Positions 1 to 11,386 of a stretch of 64,000 nt of DNA are shown piece after piece. Numbering within the stretch: the stretch's first letter is position 1; every line of letters starts with the position of its first letter. The notes beneath the pieces are model-generated. The model was not told where the DNA came from, made no database searches, and saw only the letters and a list, made by a program, of their open reading frames with translations. Made by a program: the position numbers and the translations under genes. Origin of the DNA: Aselliscus stoliczkanus (lineage: Eukaryota; Chordata; Mammalia; Chiroptera; Hipposideridae); NCBI GenBank assembly GCA_033961575.1, contig CM066728.1, positions 183,201,678 to 183,265,677 of the forward strand, given 5' to 3'.

Positions 1-360
1 CCTTCCATCCCACCGGGATGGTCAGAATCCCCACTGTTTTTCACAGCCAGGTGTTGCGGGGTCTCCTCTTCCCCACATCAGTACTCTGGGCTGGGGAGGC
101 TGGTGTGGAGCTGGGGTCTCTAACCTCTGTGGCTCTCAACCACCACATGGTGGTTTGGTGCCTACCTGCTTTGCATCTCCACTCCCCAACCCCCAACACA
201 CACATCTCCATGTGGCTTGTTCTTTATATCCTTAGTTATAAAACTTCTGATCAGCTAAAATCAGATGGTTCTCCAGCTTGACTGTTCTATAATTTAGTTA
301 TAATTTTAATGGGTTCACAGAATGAAGCAGGCACAGTGTTTATTTACTCTGCCATCTTGG
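1..360 (-). mobile_element. LINE-1 5' end (5'UTR), antisense, partial
   Basis: The GC-richer text runs to 'CTCTGCCATCTTGG' at about 347-360. On the minus strand this is the usual L1 start, with CCAAGATGGCAGAG at the very 5' end. The last ~90 bases resemble 37,170-37,260, where the second L1 of this window ends the same way ('TTTACCTACTCTGACATCTTG'). The element enters from the left edge, so only its 5'UTR is visible. The 87-residue frame at 18-281 is UTR translation, not a gene. Confidence 0.72.
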
Positions 361-640
361 ATCTCTTTGATGTGAAATTATTTTAAAATTTACAAAGTAC
401 TTTACAAATGAGGTATTCGGATTTTCATTCTTTTGGAGCTTTTTGTGTTGCTCCTCCTTAGAGTAAAATGCCTAAATCTTTGAATATGCCCAGCATTCGC
501 CAAGATACGTAATGCCCTTTCCCTTTATTTAATTTTGGGACTGTGTTACTGGTTTCTTTTCTTCCTTTCTCCCCATTTTGCACAGTGATGGAACTTCTTA
601 TCTGAATGATTGATTGAGTATTTAACACATGGTTCCATTG

Positions 641-760
641 GGGCCAGCCTAGTTGCCCGGTGGTTAAGCACTGGTTTGGGAAGCCAGCGGCCCCGGTTTG
701 GGTCCCACATATGAGGGCCAGTGACACTGCCCTCAAAAAAACCAAAACCCAAATCAAAAA
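641..760 (+). mobile_element. Short tRNA-headed SINE
   Basis: It begins GGGGCCAGCC, has an A-box-like stretch (GGTGGTTAAGC), a B-box-like stretch (GGTTTGGGTCCC) and the family block ATGAGGGCCAGTGACACTG, and ends in an A-rich tail. Imperfect flanking repeats (ACATGGTTCCATTG / ACATATGCTTCCATGC) look like an old target duplication. It is one of four copies on the plus strand. The minus-strand frames at 458-818 come from this SINE. Confidence 0.88.
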
Positions 761-793
761 CATATGCTTCCATGCACTGATGTATGTATTTTA

Positions 794-1165
794 TTTTTAA
801 AAGATTTTGTTGGGGCATTGGGGGAGGGGAACAGTGTTGGGGAATCGAGGAAGGGGAACAGACAATTTGCTGTCTTTTTGTTCTTCTGTCTAGTTGCGGA
901 GGACATTGTTTCCCTGGCCCATGTTGGTATCGTCATTGTGCTCTTCCTGGATGAGGCAGACCGGTCGCCGGCCTCTGGATGGTTGCTCACAGTGGCTATT
1001 GGCAGCCCACTACAGCAGGGGCTGCAGCCTACACCGTCACCGGGGCTCGCAGCCCAGCTCCAGGGGGAGCTGTTGTTAGCTGTAGAGGGGAGTGCCTCTG
1101 GTCCTCAAATGTGGGATCCGAACCGGGGCTGCTGACGTCCCTAACCAGCACTTAGCACAGTGCAT
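794..1165 (-). mobile_element. Long-form SINE, antisense, diverged head
   Basis: Read on the plus strand it runs from TTTAAAAGATTTTGTTGGGG through the GGGGAACAG repeats and the 'GTTGCGGAGGACATTG' body to the GGATCCGAACCGGGGC B-box word at ~1116-1131. The head terminus (GCCACTCGGCCGGCCC in good copies) is degraded. The AATAAA normally present near the sense 3' end is mutated here (AACAAAA). The frame at 764-1135 is the recurrent antisense frame of this SINE family. Confidence 0.82.
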
Positions 1166-1339
1166 TCCTCACCATGGCTTGCTCCTTAGCACATGTTGAC
1201 ATGGGATTTAACATGGCAAATATGTGGCTTATAGGCTTTGGCTCAGATATATTGGCTTTTGGTAAAGGGATCTGGAATGTTGAACAGATCTGGTTGGAGT
1301 TCTGGCTAGGCCATTGACCATCTCTAATGAGTTTCTTAA

Positions 1340-1375
1340 TATCTTAGATTTTTTTTTTTTTTTTTTTTTTTTGGT
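1340..1375. repeat. Poly-T tract
   Basis: An uninterrupted T run of about 22 bases starts at ~1351. No SINE or L1 body is recognisable next to it. It may be the tail of a severely truncated antisense retroelement or a simple homopolymer. Confidence 0.7.
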
Positions 1376-2026
1376 CTTTGCAGGAAACAGATTATGGTTG
1401 GGAGAATTGTTAATAATCTGCCTTGGGACAGAGCATTTTTCTTAGATGTGTTAATTTGGATTCTTCTCTAGTGTCCCCCACCCAAATTAGAAGATCTTTC
1501 TTTTTATAATATATTTTAATTATCTTCTTAGTAGCACAACCCTTGTAACTTATCTCACTTTTTTTCAACCCACTCAAATGTCAGAGCCTTATATAATTTA
1601 AAAATAGAGATGTTTCTGCTATTTATTTTTATGCTTGAGTGTTTTGGGTGGAAATACTGACTCCTAAATTGTAACATTTCAAAGAAAGTCTTAGTAAATG
1701 TATAAAAAATGTAAAATAAAGCAAACATATTCTGCCTACAGTAACCACGATTGTTTGCCTACCAATCATTCATTATTACCCTTCCTTTTTCATAAGGGTA
1801 CCCCCAAATTTTCAGGTAATGCCCTTCTGCAGTGTTGTCCATGTGCTTCAGAGGAAGGTGACCACACCCTGATTCTAAAGAGTAGGTCCTGGTTGGCCTA
1901 AGGCTCATCAATCTTATCCTTTCCTCATAGTTATTGTTCAGAAAAATAGGCCTAAGCCAGCCTAAGTCAATGAGTGTCTCATTCAGGAAGGCTCATGGAA
2001 CCCAGTTTGGTTTAGTGAAATGCAAC
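1376..2026. other. Single-copy AT-rich DNA
   Basis: I see no repeat head, tail or coding signal. The 67-residue frame at 1698-1901 has no recognisable domain and no splice context. Confidence 0.4.
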
Positions 2027-2040
2027 GGGACAGAGTTGTT

Positions 2041-2528
2041 TTTTTTGTTTTCATTTTCTGTTTTTAAGATTTTATTGGGGATTGGAGAAGGGGAAAAGCG
2101 TTGGAGAATCGGGGAAGGGGAACAGACAAGTTGCTGTCCTTTTGCTCTTCAGTCTAGTTGTGGAGGATATCTCTTCATTAGCCCATGTTGGTATTATCAT
2201 TGCGTTCTTTGCGGGTGAGGCAGTCACTTGCTGGCCACTGGACGACCGCTCACTGCAGTTCTTGGCAGTTCACGCCGGCTGCTGGCCACTTACGCTGGCT
2301 GCCGGGCACTCACAGTAGCTCATGGCAGCCCACTGTAGAAGGGGCTGCAGCCTACACTGTTGCCAGAGACTCACTGGCAGCCCAGCTCCAAGTCAAGCTG
2401 TTGTTCACCATCTTAGCTGCAGAGGGTGCAGCGTCACTGGTCCCCATGTGGGATCCGAACTGGTGCCCTGCTGCTCAGACCTCCACTTGCAAGCCAACTC
2501 TTAACCAACTGAGCCACTCGGCCTGCCC
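2041..2528 (-). mobile_element. Long-form SINE, antisense, with target duplication
   Basis: A full long-form copy. The plus strand shows TTAAGATTTTATTGGGG, the GGGGAA(A/C)AG repeats, the long body, then 'GAGCCACTCGGCCTGCCC'. Flanks GGGACAGAGTTGTT (2,027-2,040) and GGGACAGAGTTATT (2,532-2,545) are a target-site duplication. On the minus (sense) strand the element ends CCCCAATAAAATCTTAA, which contains an AATAAA signal. Frames at 1934-2556 are element translations. Confidence 0.9.
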
Positions 2529-2919
2529 AAAGGGACAGAGTTATTTAGAGCTTTAAGGAATGAAATTTTCTGACTCAGAAGATATCAGAAAATATCTTCT
2601 CTCTTCTGTTAGATTTCATGATGTGTGGATATGAAACTGGGAATTGCCACAGCCATTTTCTGGCATGAAGGAAGCTATGCTGAACAAGAAACTAATTCAG
2701 AGGAAGGAAGAGTAAAGGGGATCCCAGAGAAATAGAGCTAGGTCAAGCCTGCCCACCCTGAGGCCTAGCCTACCACTTGACTTGCACTTATTAGAGTCCA
2801 ATCCATATTGTTTAAGGCAGTTTGAGTAAGGTTTTGTGCTACATGCATTTGAAAGCATCTTAAATGAGATACCATTTTTAAATTAATGTTTTCCCTAGGG
2901 CTGAATATGTGATCTAGAC

Positions 2920-3139
2920 TGTTGCTGTCCAATTGCATATTCAATGCTATTTTTGCATTGATGGAGCTGTCAATATAGGTGCTTCCAAGTAAAGTAGCCA
3001 CTGTCCACATGTGTCTATTGAGCAGTTGAAATGTGACTAAGACAACTCAGGAGTTGAATTTCTAATTTTATTTAGTTTTAATGAATTTGAATTTAAATTA
3101 GCCTCATATGAATAATGGCTACTGTATTAGATAGCACAG
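2920..3139. mobile_element. hAT-type miniature element (left-arm copy)
   Basis: An AT-rich non-coding element with degenerate terminal inverted repeats (…TGCTGTCCAA at the left, AGATAGCACAG at the right). It is flanked by ATCTAGAC (2,912-2,919) and ATCTAAAC (3,140-3,147), an 8-bp duplication as expected for hAT elements. Words such as GTAGCCACTGTCCACATG and ATTTCTAATTTTATTTA recur in the partner copy at 6,611-6,819. The name MER58/Charlie-like is a guess from memory. Confidence 0.72.
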
Positions 3140-3306
3140 ATCTAAACCAATCACCCTTCAGATGGCTGGGACCACTCTGCAACACCCCTCCTAAACTTCT
3201 GTCTCCAAATGATCACTAATAATGATTCTGAATTCTATTTTGAATTTTATTAAATAATACTAAAACAAAACAAAACACAGATCTGAATACACTAAAATGT
3301 CAATGG

Positions 3307-3333
3307 CGTGTGTGTGTGTGTGTGTGCGTGTGT
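3307..3333. repeat. (TG)n microsatellite in left arm
   Basis: A dinucleotide run with one GC interruption, at the position matching the (CA)n at 6,417-6,453 in the right arm. The repeat therefore existed before the duplication and has since diverged in length. Confidence 0.93.
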
Positions 3334-3590
3334 TGAAAATTTTCTAATCGCTTAGATTTGTATTTCATGTAATGGGGACCATAGGAAGAATAAACATGTG
3401 CCTATTCCTTGCCAAGTAGCTTAAGACAAGCACATAACAAACACAACCCTGAATAATACAGAGCAATGTGTAATTGTGCATTTATGCCTGTAAGGGCTAA
3501 AAGACCTAGAAGAAGAAAGATCGGAAAGGCTTCTTTCACTAACTACAGCCAATATGGCTTCCTAAAGAGGATAATAGTGACGTGTAGTAA

Positions 3591-6159
3591 CAAGTTTCTA
3601 CTAAAGGAACACTGTTTCAAGGCATTTATCATCTTTTTGACTCCCTAATCGAGATGCCTCAAGTAACATTATTAAAATTTTATTGCCTTCTAACCAGGAG
3701 AAAAACAGATACACAGATGTATGCCTTTTCCGAATTAAATACGTTCGTTATATAAAAATTAATTAAAGCTTTTGATGATGAGTCTTAATTGCATTTTAAT
3801 TTTCTCTGTTCTGGATGGCTCATTCGTTTCCCTTCAATTTTTCTCCTTCTCTCTTTTTCTCCTGGCTATATTTTTCATAGACATACCTGCAAAGCATTGT
3901 GTCTTTTTCCATTAAAGAAATTCCTAACTTGGATATAGTAGTCAAAGCATGGAGGGAACATAATTCTTGGTTGAATTTTTCATTCCTTAGGTCTCTGCCA
4001 ATTACTGTCAAAAGCAGTGGTGACTTTTTGTGAGGGGGCTGCTTGTTCATTAGAAAGTGACCTGAAACAATGAATTCCCTTCACATAAACCATTGAACTA
4101 TCATGAGATGGTAACGACTTTCTGTCACTCCCAAACCAGGTCTAATCCAAACTCCTGACCCAGCCGTGTAAAGGCTTTGTAGCTCATTAGTGATTCCCCT
4201 GGAGCCATGAAGTGCCAAGTCTCTAGTCACATGGGTCCTAAAGTGAAGAAGTACTGTGTACCTTTTAGCATAAGCAGTATTTTAATGACAAAAATATGCT
4301 TAAAATTAAAAAACAAAATTCTGAATATTTTCTACGTGAAGTTAAGGTGATCATGTTAACATGATTCAAAATATTTTAGTATAATTGCATTATGTATGTT
4401 ATTGAAACCATTTCATGAAATCCTTATGAGGACAATAGTCCAATTCAGTATGGCAGAAATGAGTTTTCTCATTTATTCTGGAATATAAAATATCATTTTG
4501 TGAACTAGGAACTAGTTTGAAGGGAAAGGGATGGTTCTAAACGTTGGACCAAAGATAATTTTGCTTATGTGATCAGGATAACTGATTTTCCTTTACCTTT
4601 TTCTGAGTTAATTTAAAAAAAAACATGTTTTGAATTTAAATGACAATGAAGTACAGAATCTTTAAACCTTGTTTCCCTGTTACTGAATTAGCAAAAGTTG
4701 GTGTTCTAAGAAGGTTCTTTCAGCTACGTAAGCCTGATCACGTTTTCAGGTCACTGTGAACTTTGGATTTTGGGTTATGCTACAATGTTTTGCTGCTTCA
4801 GTGACAATAATTTAATTAGTTTTTCTTTTCTTTCTCTTAATGTTTAAGCTCGAAACAAAACGATATAAAACAATGGGTAGGTTATTCAAACAGACTATAA
4901 TTTCAGTTTCAGTGATGGGGTCTATCAAACCAAGGCATTATCAATTTCATGCTTCCAAATATATCCATTATTTATGGTTTTATATACTTCTGAAATATAT
5001 ATATTTCTTGTAAAACAGTTTAATTTACAAGAAAGCAGACCAATTGAACTATTTATTAAAAACAATGATATATTTATCCCCAACATTATATAATATACAT
5101 AATGGAAGCATTAATCATTTTATATGGAGTTAAGGATCTTTAATGATTCTATTAAAGCATCCTATTTTAAGTTTTTATTTGTTGAAAATATTTCATCAGA
5201 AAAAGAAGCTCCATGGTAAAATATGAGTGAATATGAATAATTTCTTATCTTCTTAGCTTATTTTTAATTGAAAATTAGTTTTTAAGCTCTAGTGATTTAT
5301 ATGTTTACAATTATTCAATTTTAATTGAATTAAATGACAGAAAGAATATGCTCAACCAAATTAATATATTATAAATTTATGTTTAATAGTCAAGAAATAG
5401 CTCATGTTGACATGCGATTGTTGCAGCAATTTAAAATTCTTATTAACTTCTGAAGACAAATCTTTCTGAAAGTGGCAGACATCTTAACGATGATTCTCAG
5501 TTATCTCATTTCCATCATAGCTAACACTTTGTAAGTTGATATTCTCTTTGCTAAACTGACCAAAGTCAATATATACTCCAATTATAACTGGATGAACCTG
5601 ACAGTTTGTATCTCCTTTCTGAAGGTTGTCTGCCTATTGAGTAGCCTGTACAGACAAGCTGCCAGATATTTGTTAATACTTGGGTTGCTTTTTTATTGTT
5701 TAGAGGAAGTGGTGTTTGTCTGGTAGATCATCCAATGTGCTGTGTACTTTCTTATGTAACTTTTTTATTTTGAATTATATATTTTTTTCCTCTAGAGTTC
5801 TGAAAATTTAGTCAGTAGTCAAATATTTTTACTTTGTAGTTGTACCATTTTCTTACCGGGTCTTAATCCCTAAAACAGTGCACTGTGCTTATATTACACA
5901 TTTAATTTCAAAAGCATTTTCAGATTTTGTACCCTTATAATAACACTTGAAGTTACATTAAAAAGATGATATTGTTATCATCATTTAGCCAATAATATAT
6001 TTGAAATGCTATCCCTGGGAGTTAATGATTTGCCTTTAATTAACCACCAGATTATTGGTGGAATTTTTCTTGAAAATATATTGCTTTTTAAATGGCCATG
6101 CTATTATTTTTTTAATGAAAACCAAGGCACCTTTAGAGAATAGGTGAGTAATTTTGCAT
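3591..6159. other. AT-rich spacer between the inverted arms
   Basis: About 2.6 kb of single-copy, strongly AT-rich sequence. I find no SINE, L1, LTR or coding signal. Weak inward similarity of the two halves may persist near 3,600-3,700 and 6,050-6,160 but cannot be aligned with confidence by eye. The short frames here (e.g. 3,820-4,050 minus) are low-complexity and unsupported. Confidence 0.5.
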
Positions 6160-6415
6160 GTAGTATAACCGAAGTGTCTTATTCTCTTTAGGAGAACATA
6201 TTAGTTAAAGTAAGTGAAAAATGTCTTCACAACCTTTCCCCATCTAAGCCTTTAGCACTCCAGATGTAGATGCACAATCACGTATTCCTCTGTACTGTTC
6301 AGGGGTGATTTTGTATTTGTTTGTCTTAAGCTGTTTGGCAAGGACTAGGCACATGCCTATTCTTCTTGTAGTCCCCATTACATGAAAACAAATTTGAGCA
6401 AGTAGAAAACTTTGA

Positions 6416-6416
<1 letters not shown>

Positions 6417-6453
<37 letters not shown>
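6417..6453. repeat. (CA)n microsatellite in right arm
   Basis: An uninterrupted CA run of ~17 units. The repeated Val-Cys residues in the minus-strand frames at 6,244-6,541 are a translation of it. Confidence 0.96.
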
Positions 6454-6455
<2 letters not shown>

Positions 6456-6610
6456 GCCATTGAAATTTTAGAGTAATCAAATCTGAGCTTTGTTTTAGAA
6501 TTAAATTCAAAATAGAATTCAGAATAGTTATTAGTGATCATTTGGAGACAGAAGCTTTGGAGGAATGTTGCAGAGTGGTCCCAGCCATCTGAAGGTTAAT
6601 TGGTCTAGAT

Positions 6611-6819
6611 ATGTCTTGTCTAATATGATAACCACTAGCCACATGTGCCTATTTAAATTCCAGTTAATTAAAAGTAAATAAAATTAGAAATTTAGTTTCT
6701 GAATTGTTCTAGCCACCTTTCAATTGCCCAGTAGCCACATGTAGACAGTGGCTACCTTGTTGACCAGCACTTGTATAGAACATTTCCATAACTGTAGAAA
6801 GCTCTATTGGACAATACTG
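6611..6819. mobile_element. hAT-type miniature element (right-arm copy)
   Basis: It is bounded by perfect 8-bp repeats GTCTAGAT at 6,603-6,610 and 6,820-6,827. On the minus strand the element opens CAGTATTGTCCAATAG and closes near TTAGACAAGACAT, a degenerate hAT-like inverted terminus. It is the better preserved of the two copies. Confidence 0.76.
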
Positions 6820-6860
6820 GTCTAGATCACATTTTCATGCCTAAGTATTTTTTATATTAA

Positions 6861-8101
6861 AATATAATGTACTTTAATAATAAAAATCAAAAGAACTGGG
6901 AAGTAATAGTGAATGCTAAGAGAAGAGAAAAAATAAAAATCAAGTGCATTAGAGTTAGACGCTTATATAAGGCACGAGCCATAAAATCTCCCAATAGTTA
7001 CTATCCTTAATGTATCCATTTTGCATTTCTACAATGTAAGATACTTGAATAATTTAGGTTTTTAGGAGTTAAAAAAATTGATGGCTATTTTTCTTTGCAA
7101 AGAAGATGATATTAATAATTTGGTGTTGTTTCTTATACCTTGAATAATAGTTTATAGGAAGAGGCATAAATATCAATTATGGGGTTCTGGGATCCCTCAG
7201 CTTTTTTTTTTTAATCAACAATTGTACATGCCTACACAAGCACAAAACCCAAACCCTATTTAGTAGATGGGATCATACAAGAAATTCTGTAATATCTCAG
7301 AGAGGAAATCCGCTAGCACGTCAGAATATTAGAACAGAAAGAGGGTACTCATATCTGATAATTTATCAGTTTGAAATGTTGTCCTCCACACTGTCCTATT
7401 AATGGTGATCTAAAGAAAAAGTTTAGGGATTTTGGTGGATGGGAAAGGGGCTACTATTTGCTGCAACTGTTGACAGGTTTAATTTCATTTTGAGCCATTA
7501 TCATAGGGAATGTGTAGATACTATCTTAGTAATCTGCCATTTTCTCAGCTTATTCATAACAGTCAAAGGAAAGATGGTATCTCTGAAAATCTTTAGAAGG
7601 CAGAAAGCAAGTCTTTTATTAAATTTTTGTCCAAGAGTTCATCTGTCAAGTCTAGAAATGACTAGTTATTGTTATCATATACCCAAGATCATCTGTGACT
7701 GATAGGGAAAAATAAAACATTTTTAAAGAATTTAATAAGCAGTGTGTCCATGTCGTTCTTGCTTGTTATTTTATAATTAAACAACAGTTCCTTTTTTTTT
7801 TTTCTGGACAAATCTTCCAGTGCAAATCAGATCTACTAAAAGTAGAATGCCTGGGAGGAAGGGTGGTATTTGAGAAGCAGGCACAATTTTGCAAAGAATT
7901 AAAGCATAATATTGCTGTAATATTAACAATCTTATTTATAGGAAATATGAACAAGGGAAATCTTCAGTATATTGGTCAAAGATAAATTAGTAAAATTTCC
8001 CATTTAAATGTGCAGTTAGAGTGCTGCAGTATACTGGGTATTAGAAATTTTTATAAAATGGATCCTTCAGAGTCTTAACAAGTTAGTCTAATCGTGATTT
8101 T
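6861..8101. other. Single-copy AT-rich DNA
   Basis: No repeat or gene signature was found. Frames at 7,439-7,702 (+) and 7,766-7,954 (-) lack known domains, and the second overlaps a T-run. Confidence 0.45.
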
Positions 8102-8116
8102 AAAAAATGAATGGGA

Positions 8117-8228
8117 GGGCCGGCCGAGTGGCGCGGTGGTTAAGAGCTGGCTTGGGACGCCATGGGCCCCGGTTCGGATCCCACATATGAGGGCCAGTGA
8201 CACTGCCCTCTAAAAAGAAAAAAAAAAA
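8117..8228 (+). mobile_element. Short tRNA-headed SINE, well preserved
   Basis: The clearest plus-strand copy. It opens GGGCCGGCCGAGTGGCGCGG, then TGGTTAAGAGC (A box region) and GGTTCGGATCCC (B box), then ATGAGGGCCAGTGACACTG, and ends in an A tail. Flanks AAAAAATGAATGGGA (8,102-8,116) and AAAAAATGAATAGGA (8,223-8,237) form a near-perfect target duplication. Confidence 0.95.
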
Positions 8229-8237
8229 TGAATAGGA

Positions 8238-9584
8238 CTATAGCAGTTTGGATTCAAAGTCTTAACACATTAGCCTAATGATAACTTTACAAAGTGATTA
8301 GTAATGCAGTGGTTTGGGTGTCCTGTTTTAGCCTCATTGGGATGATTAATTATGGATTGGTCATAAATAATGTTTACTTCGACTTTTGCCTAGAGAATTC
8401 TGTTCTATGCTATGTATCTCACAAGGAGAGAGTACAAGAATTTACTTAAAATAAACACAAATTTATCTGGAAAATATAATTTTCCATAAAAAGTAAACTA
8501 AAGTGAGCTAAGAGAAACTGAATATATTATTTTCCTTCTTCTGGGTGCCTGATACTTTAGATACTGACCATGTCAGAGAATGAGTATTTTCTATATGAAT
8601 AAAGGGTAATAATATTATAATCTTGGAGATGGGGTCCCTTTATTTGAAGTGCCAGCGCAAATGTTTAAACTTCCCATGAAGGGTGAAGGTACATGAATAA
8701 AGAATAAAAGAAGGACCCTAGAGGGAAACCATAATGAATCCAAGAAGATTGGATAATGGACTGAAAGTACAGAAGTAGGTGATTTGGTTTTTTTCTCTTT
8801 CTCAACACTCTCTCTTCTGCAAAGGTATATATCTTGCCTCAGCTTTTTTTTTCAAATTATAGTCAAGACTGAAAAAAGTCAGACCATTGAGATTCAGTTG
8901 TTTTCTATCTGAGCTAAGGCAAATGGATCTAATTTCATTGTGACACTGGGCAGGTGGGCTTAGTAGACAGCCTGGGGATGGGTGAAGAGGAGGAATGGTG
9001 ACTGAGAGAAGACGTCAATTGTAATTTATCCTGACTTCATAAGAGTTTTCCATTTTGTGTGACATGCTGTCTACAAATGGAGAGTTAAGTAATTGTTCAC
9101 ATTGTTAGCGTGTTGTGCTTAAAAAAGACTTCTGAGCTGTATTAGCTTGGGTTGACATCACCAGTGTTCATCTCCAAGAGGTCAGTTCAAGAACCCGTCT
9201 ATTTAACATCTTCACCAGTGACCAAGATTATGGAAGAGAAATAGCAGGTTCATTAATTAACTTTAGGAAAGACATTAGATGGCAAAGGGTGGCTTGCACA
9301 TTGTGGGGCAAGGCATGAAATGTAAATGACCTTTGCTGTGATTAAGCACTTGTCCTTTGCATTCATAATCTCAAAAGCTATTTGTGTTTTGTGCATCCCG
9401 GCAGGCATGTCTAAGAAAACAAATATCGTGAACTCTTGCTACTGTGAAACTGTACATTCTGTTTGCTAAAGCACAGGGGGCATCAGGACTGGAACAGTTT
9501 TGTTTTAAATAGAACCATCCATTTCTTATATGTGCATCCCTACATAGTTTTCTTTCCTAGGATTTCAAGACAGTGCTGCACTGG
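8238..9584. other. Single-copy DNA
   Basis: Mixed-complexity sequence with no repeat, splice or coding signature that I can support. Confidence 0.4.
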
Positions 9585-9690
9585 CGTAAGGGTGAGCCAG
9601 CGATATAATTTGTGAGACCCATTGGAAAAAGAAAATGTGGAGCCCCTTATTCGTAAAGCAGGAGAAAATGTTGTTAAAGGTACTAAGTTG
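9585..9690. repeat. Old medium-reiterated repeat fragment
   Basis: The core ATAATTTGTGAGACCCATTG…AAAATGTGGAGCCCCTT resembles 61,770-61,820 (ATAATTTGGGGGGCCCAGTG…AAAATGTGGGGCACCTT). Two copies in one window mark it as an interspersed repeat. It resembles an ancient mammal-wide family whose name I cannot state safely. Confidence 0.5.
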
Positions 9691-11025
9691 TAAAGCTTTT
9701 TCCTTTCTCCCACAGTCTCTCTTTCAACTTGTCATGGTATCCTTTGTTTGCTGTTTAATGTCATTTTAAGAAAAGAAAAATTAAAAATGGAAATTATTAG
9801 CATAAATTTTATTGTTCATGTTTCTATTGTGCAATGCCAGTTTTAAATGCAATCTGAAAACATTTAACTCATATGTGGAATCACCAAAATTTGTATTTTG
9901 TAGCTCACATATTCATATGTATTTCTTTCTTTCCAGAATAATGTAAACTCTGCACAAAATTAACTCAATTTTTTTTTATTTCACTTCTTGATATGTACAC
10001 ATCCTACTAATACTCCTAACCTTTGGTTTATTGATAAGTAAGGAAGGACTGAAAGTAAAAAGAAATTTTTTTTTCCCCTTCCCTTCTATGTCATTATTTT
10101 CAGTATAAGAGGTTAACTAATACAGAGAAATAACACTAGTATGAAAGGATAAATAGGGTTCCTTGGTCATTGGTGTTTTTAGAACACCATTTTTTTCTCT
10201 CTGTGCTTCAATCAAGTTCTAGTCTGAATGGAAAGCATGTCTGCTGGAGGCTGTCAGTGCGTCTGTTTACTCAGTCATGGATGTAACACTCTTTTTCGGG
10301 ACTCACTTTGAATCTTGATGAATGACGAACTGTCACATGTTGTGGATCTGCCTGACTTCTGTGCTCCTGGTGTCCCAGAATGCCATGTGTGAAGGGGGTG
10401 GCAAGGAATGGCAGACCCCCCTTTTCGCTCCTGCCTCCTCTGGTCAGGCTTTATTGTCTCAGTGCACTTCACTTACAATGCACAAGTTTAAATATACAAT
10501 TATTAAGAAATTTAAGTGATGACGGAAGAGCATTAAAGCAAGCTCAGGGACCACTGGACTGCACAGGCTGCTCACCAGTGAAGCTTTTCACACACTTTCT
10601 CTGCCAGCCATGCCTATGCCTGCAGCCCCCTCTGTCTGATCTTGTCCACAAAAGATAGCTGGTCACATCTCTCTGCAGGATGCTGGGTTCGTTTTACCTC
10701 TATAGCCAAGAAGCAGGAACTTCCTGTACTAGATTGGGAAAGGAATTGCCAAGATAAAGGGCAACTTCTAAAACCCTAGTACTGTATTTAAATATGTAGC
10801 TACATGGTTGTTTGTTTTTTTTTTTTTTTTGGTTCTTATATCCTGCATTCAAGGTTTAAAATCCTTTTTGAGCTTTTGTCTAACTTTGGGCTTGAGGGGT
10901 TGCAGAGTTGATCATCCTTTATTCAATTGTTTGTACCTCACCCCTGGAGATGGCATTCAAGCCCAACTCCTCTACCCTTAATTCTCTGGCTCTGATGTCA
11001 GAGAAAAATGACAAGGGTCCTCTAA
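9691..11025. other. Single-copy DNA, no supported gene
   Basis: Contains short frames on both strands at 10,275-10,658 in a GC-richer patch. They overlap each other, lack domain signatures and have no convincing splice signals. A T-run at ~10,815-10,832 stands alone. Confidence 0.4.
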
Positions 11026-11029
11026 CCCG

Positions 11030-11175
11030 TGAATTCATTATGACCTTGAGCAAATTCTTAAGTCTATCTGAGTTTTAGTTTTTTCATCTGTTGAAAGGGG
11101 ATAATGCCTGTCTTTTGGATATAATTTAAGGATTTAATCAGATGATAAAAGTGACTAACAGATAGTAGTTCTTCT
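11030..11175 (+). repeat. MIR SINE fragment
   Basis: It shows the MIR core order: GACCTTGAGCAAATTCTTAA, then a TTTTCATCTGTTGAAAGGGG word, GATAATGCCTG and a GATTTAATCAGATGATAAAAG end. Diverged, as expected for this mammal-wide family. Confidence 0.68.
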
Positions 11176-11268
11176 AGTGCACGTGCTCTATCAAATCTTT
11201 TCTCAGACTGAGTTACTGTGGGAAATAAATCCCTATTGGCACCACAGTTGGCACTCCATCTCTACAAG

Positions 11269-11273
<5 letters not shown>

Positions 11274-11299
<26 letters not shown>

Positions 11300-11386
11300 A
11301 GTGTCCCTGGCCCTCACATGTGGGACTGAACCGGGGCCGCTGGCTTCCCAAGCCAGCGCTTAACCACTGCGCCACTCAGCTGGCCC
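11274..11386 (-). mobile_element. Short tRNA-headed SINE, antisense
   Basis: A T tract, GAGGGCAGTGTCCCTGGCCC, the GAACCGGGGCCGCTGG B-box region and a GCCACTCAGCTGGCCC terminus. Flanking TCTACAAGTTTT and TCTACGAGTTTT give the target duplication. Confidence 0.94.

Larger units (their letters stand above)
2868..3590 (+). repeat. Inverted duplication, left arm
   Basis: This segment is matched in reverse complement by 6,160-6,860. Shared landmarks, in order: TGTGATCTAGAC, the hAT element, CCTTCAGATGGCTGGGACCA, TCTGTCTCCAAATGATCACT, TTCTGAATTCTATTTTGAAT, a TG microsatellite, TTTCATGTAATGGGGAC and ACATGTGCCTA. Similarity is high in the middle and fades toward both ends. The arms are symmetric about ~4,868. 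It is not an obvious library repeat, since unique DNA and an embedded hAT element are copied together. Confidence 0.87.
6160..6860 (-). repeat. Inverted duplication, right arm
   Basis: The reverse complement of 2,868-3,590, with the same order of landmarks. AGTGATCATTTGGAGACAGA and TGGTCCCAGCCATCTGAAGG match the left arm in inverse orientation. A 13-15 base stretch (ATTAAATAATACTAA-like) of the left arm is shorter here. The arm contains its own copy of the hAT element in the identical target site, so the two arms descend from one locus. Confidence 0.87.

Noticed and set aside
458..818. Overlapping minus-strand frames as genes
   Set aside because: They cross a SINE head and A tail; the shared residues recur wherever this SINE occurs.
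6244..6541. Minus-strand frames with Val-Cys repeats
   Set aside because: They are translations of the (CA)n microsatellite in the right arm of the inverted duplication.
8117..8190. Functional tRNA gene
   Set aside because: A- and B-box words are present, but no cloverleaf arms fit; a SINE body, A tail and target duplication follow.
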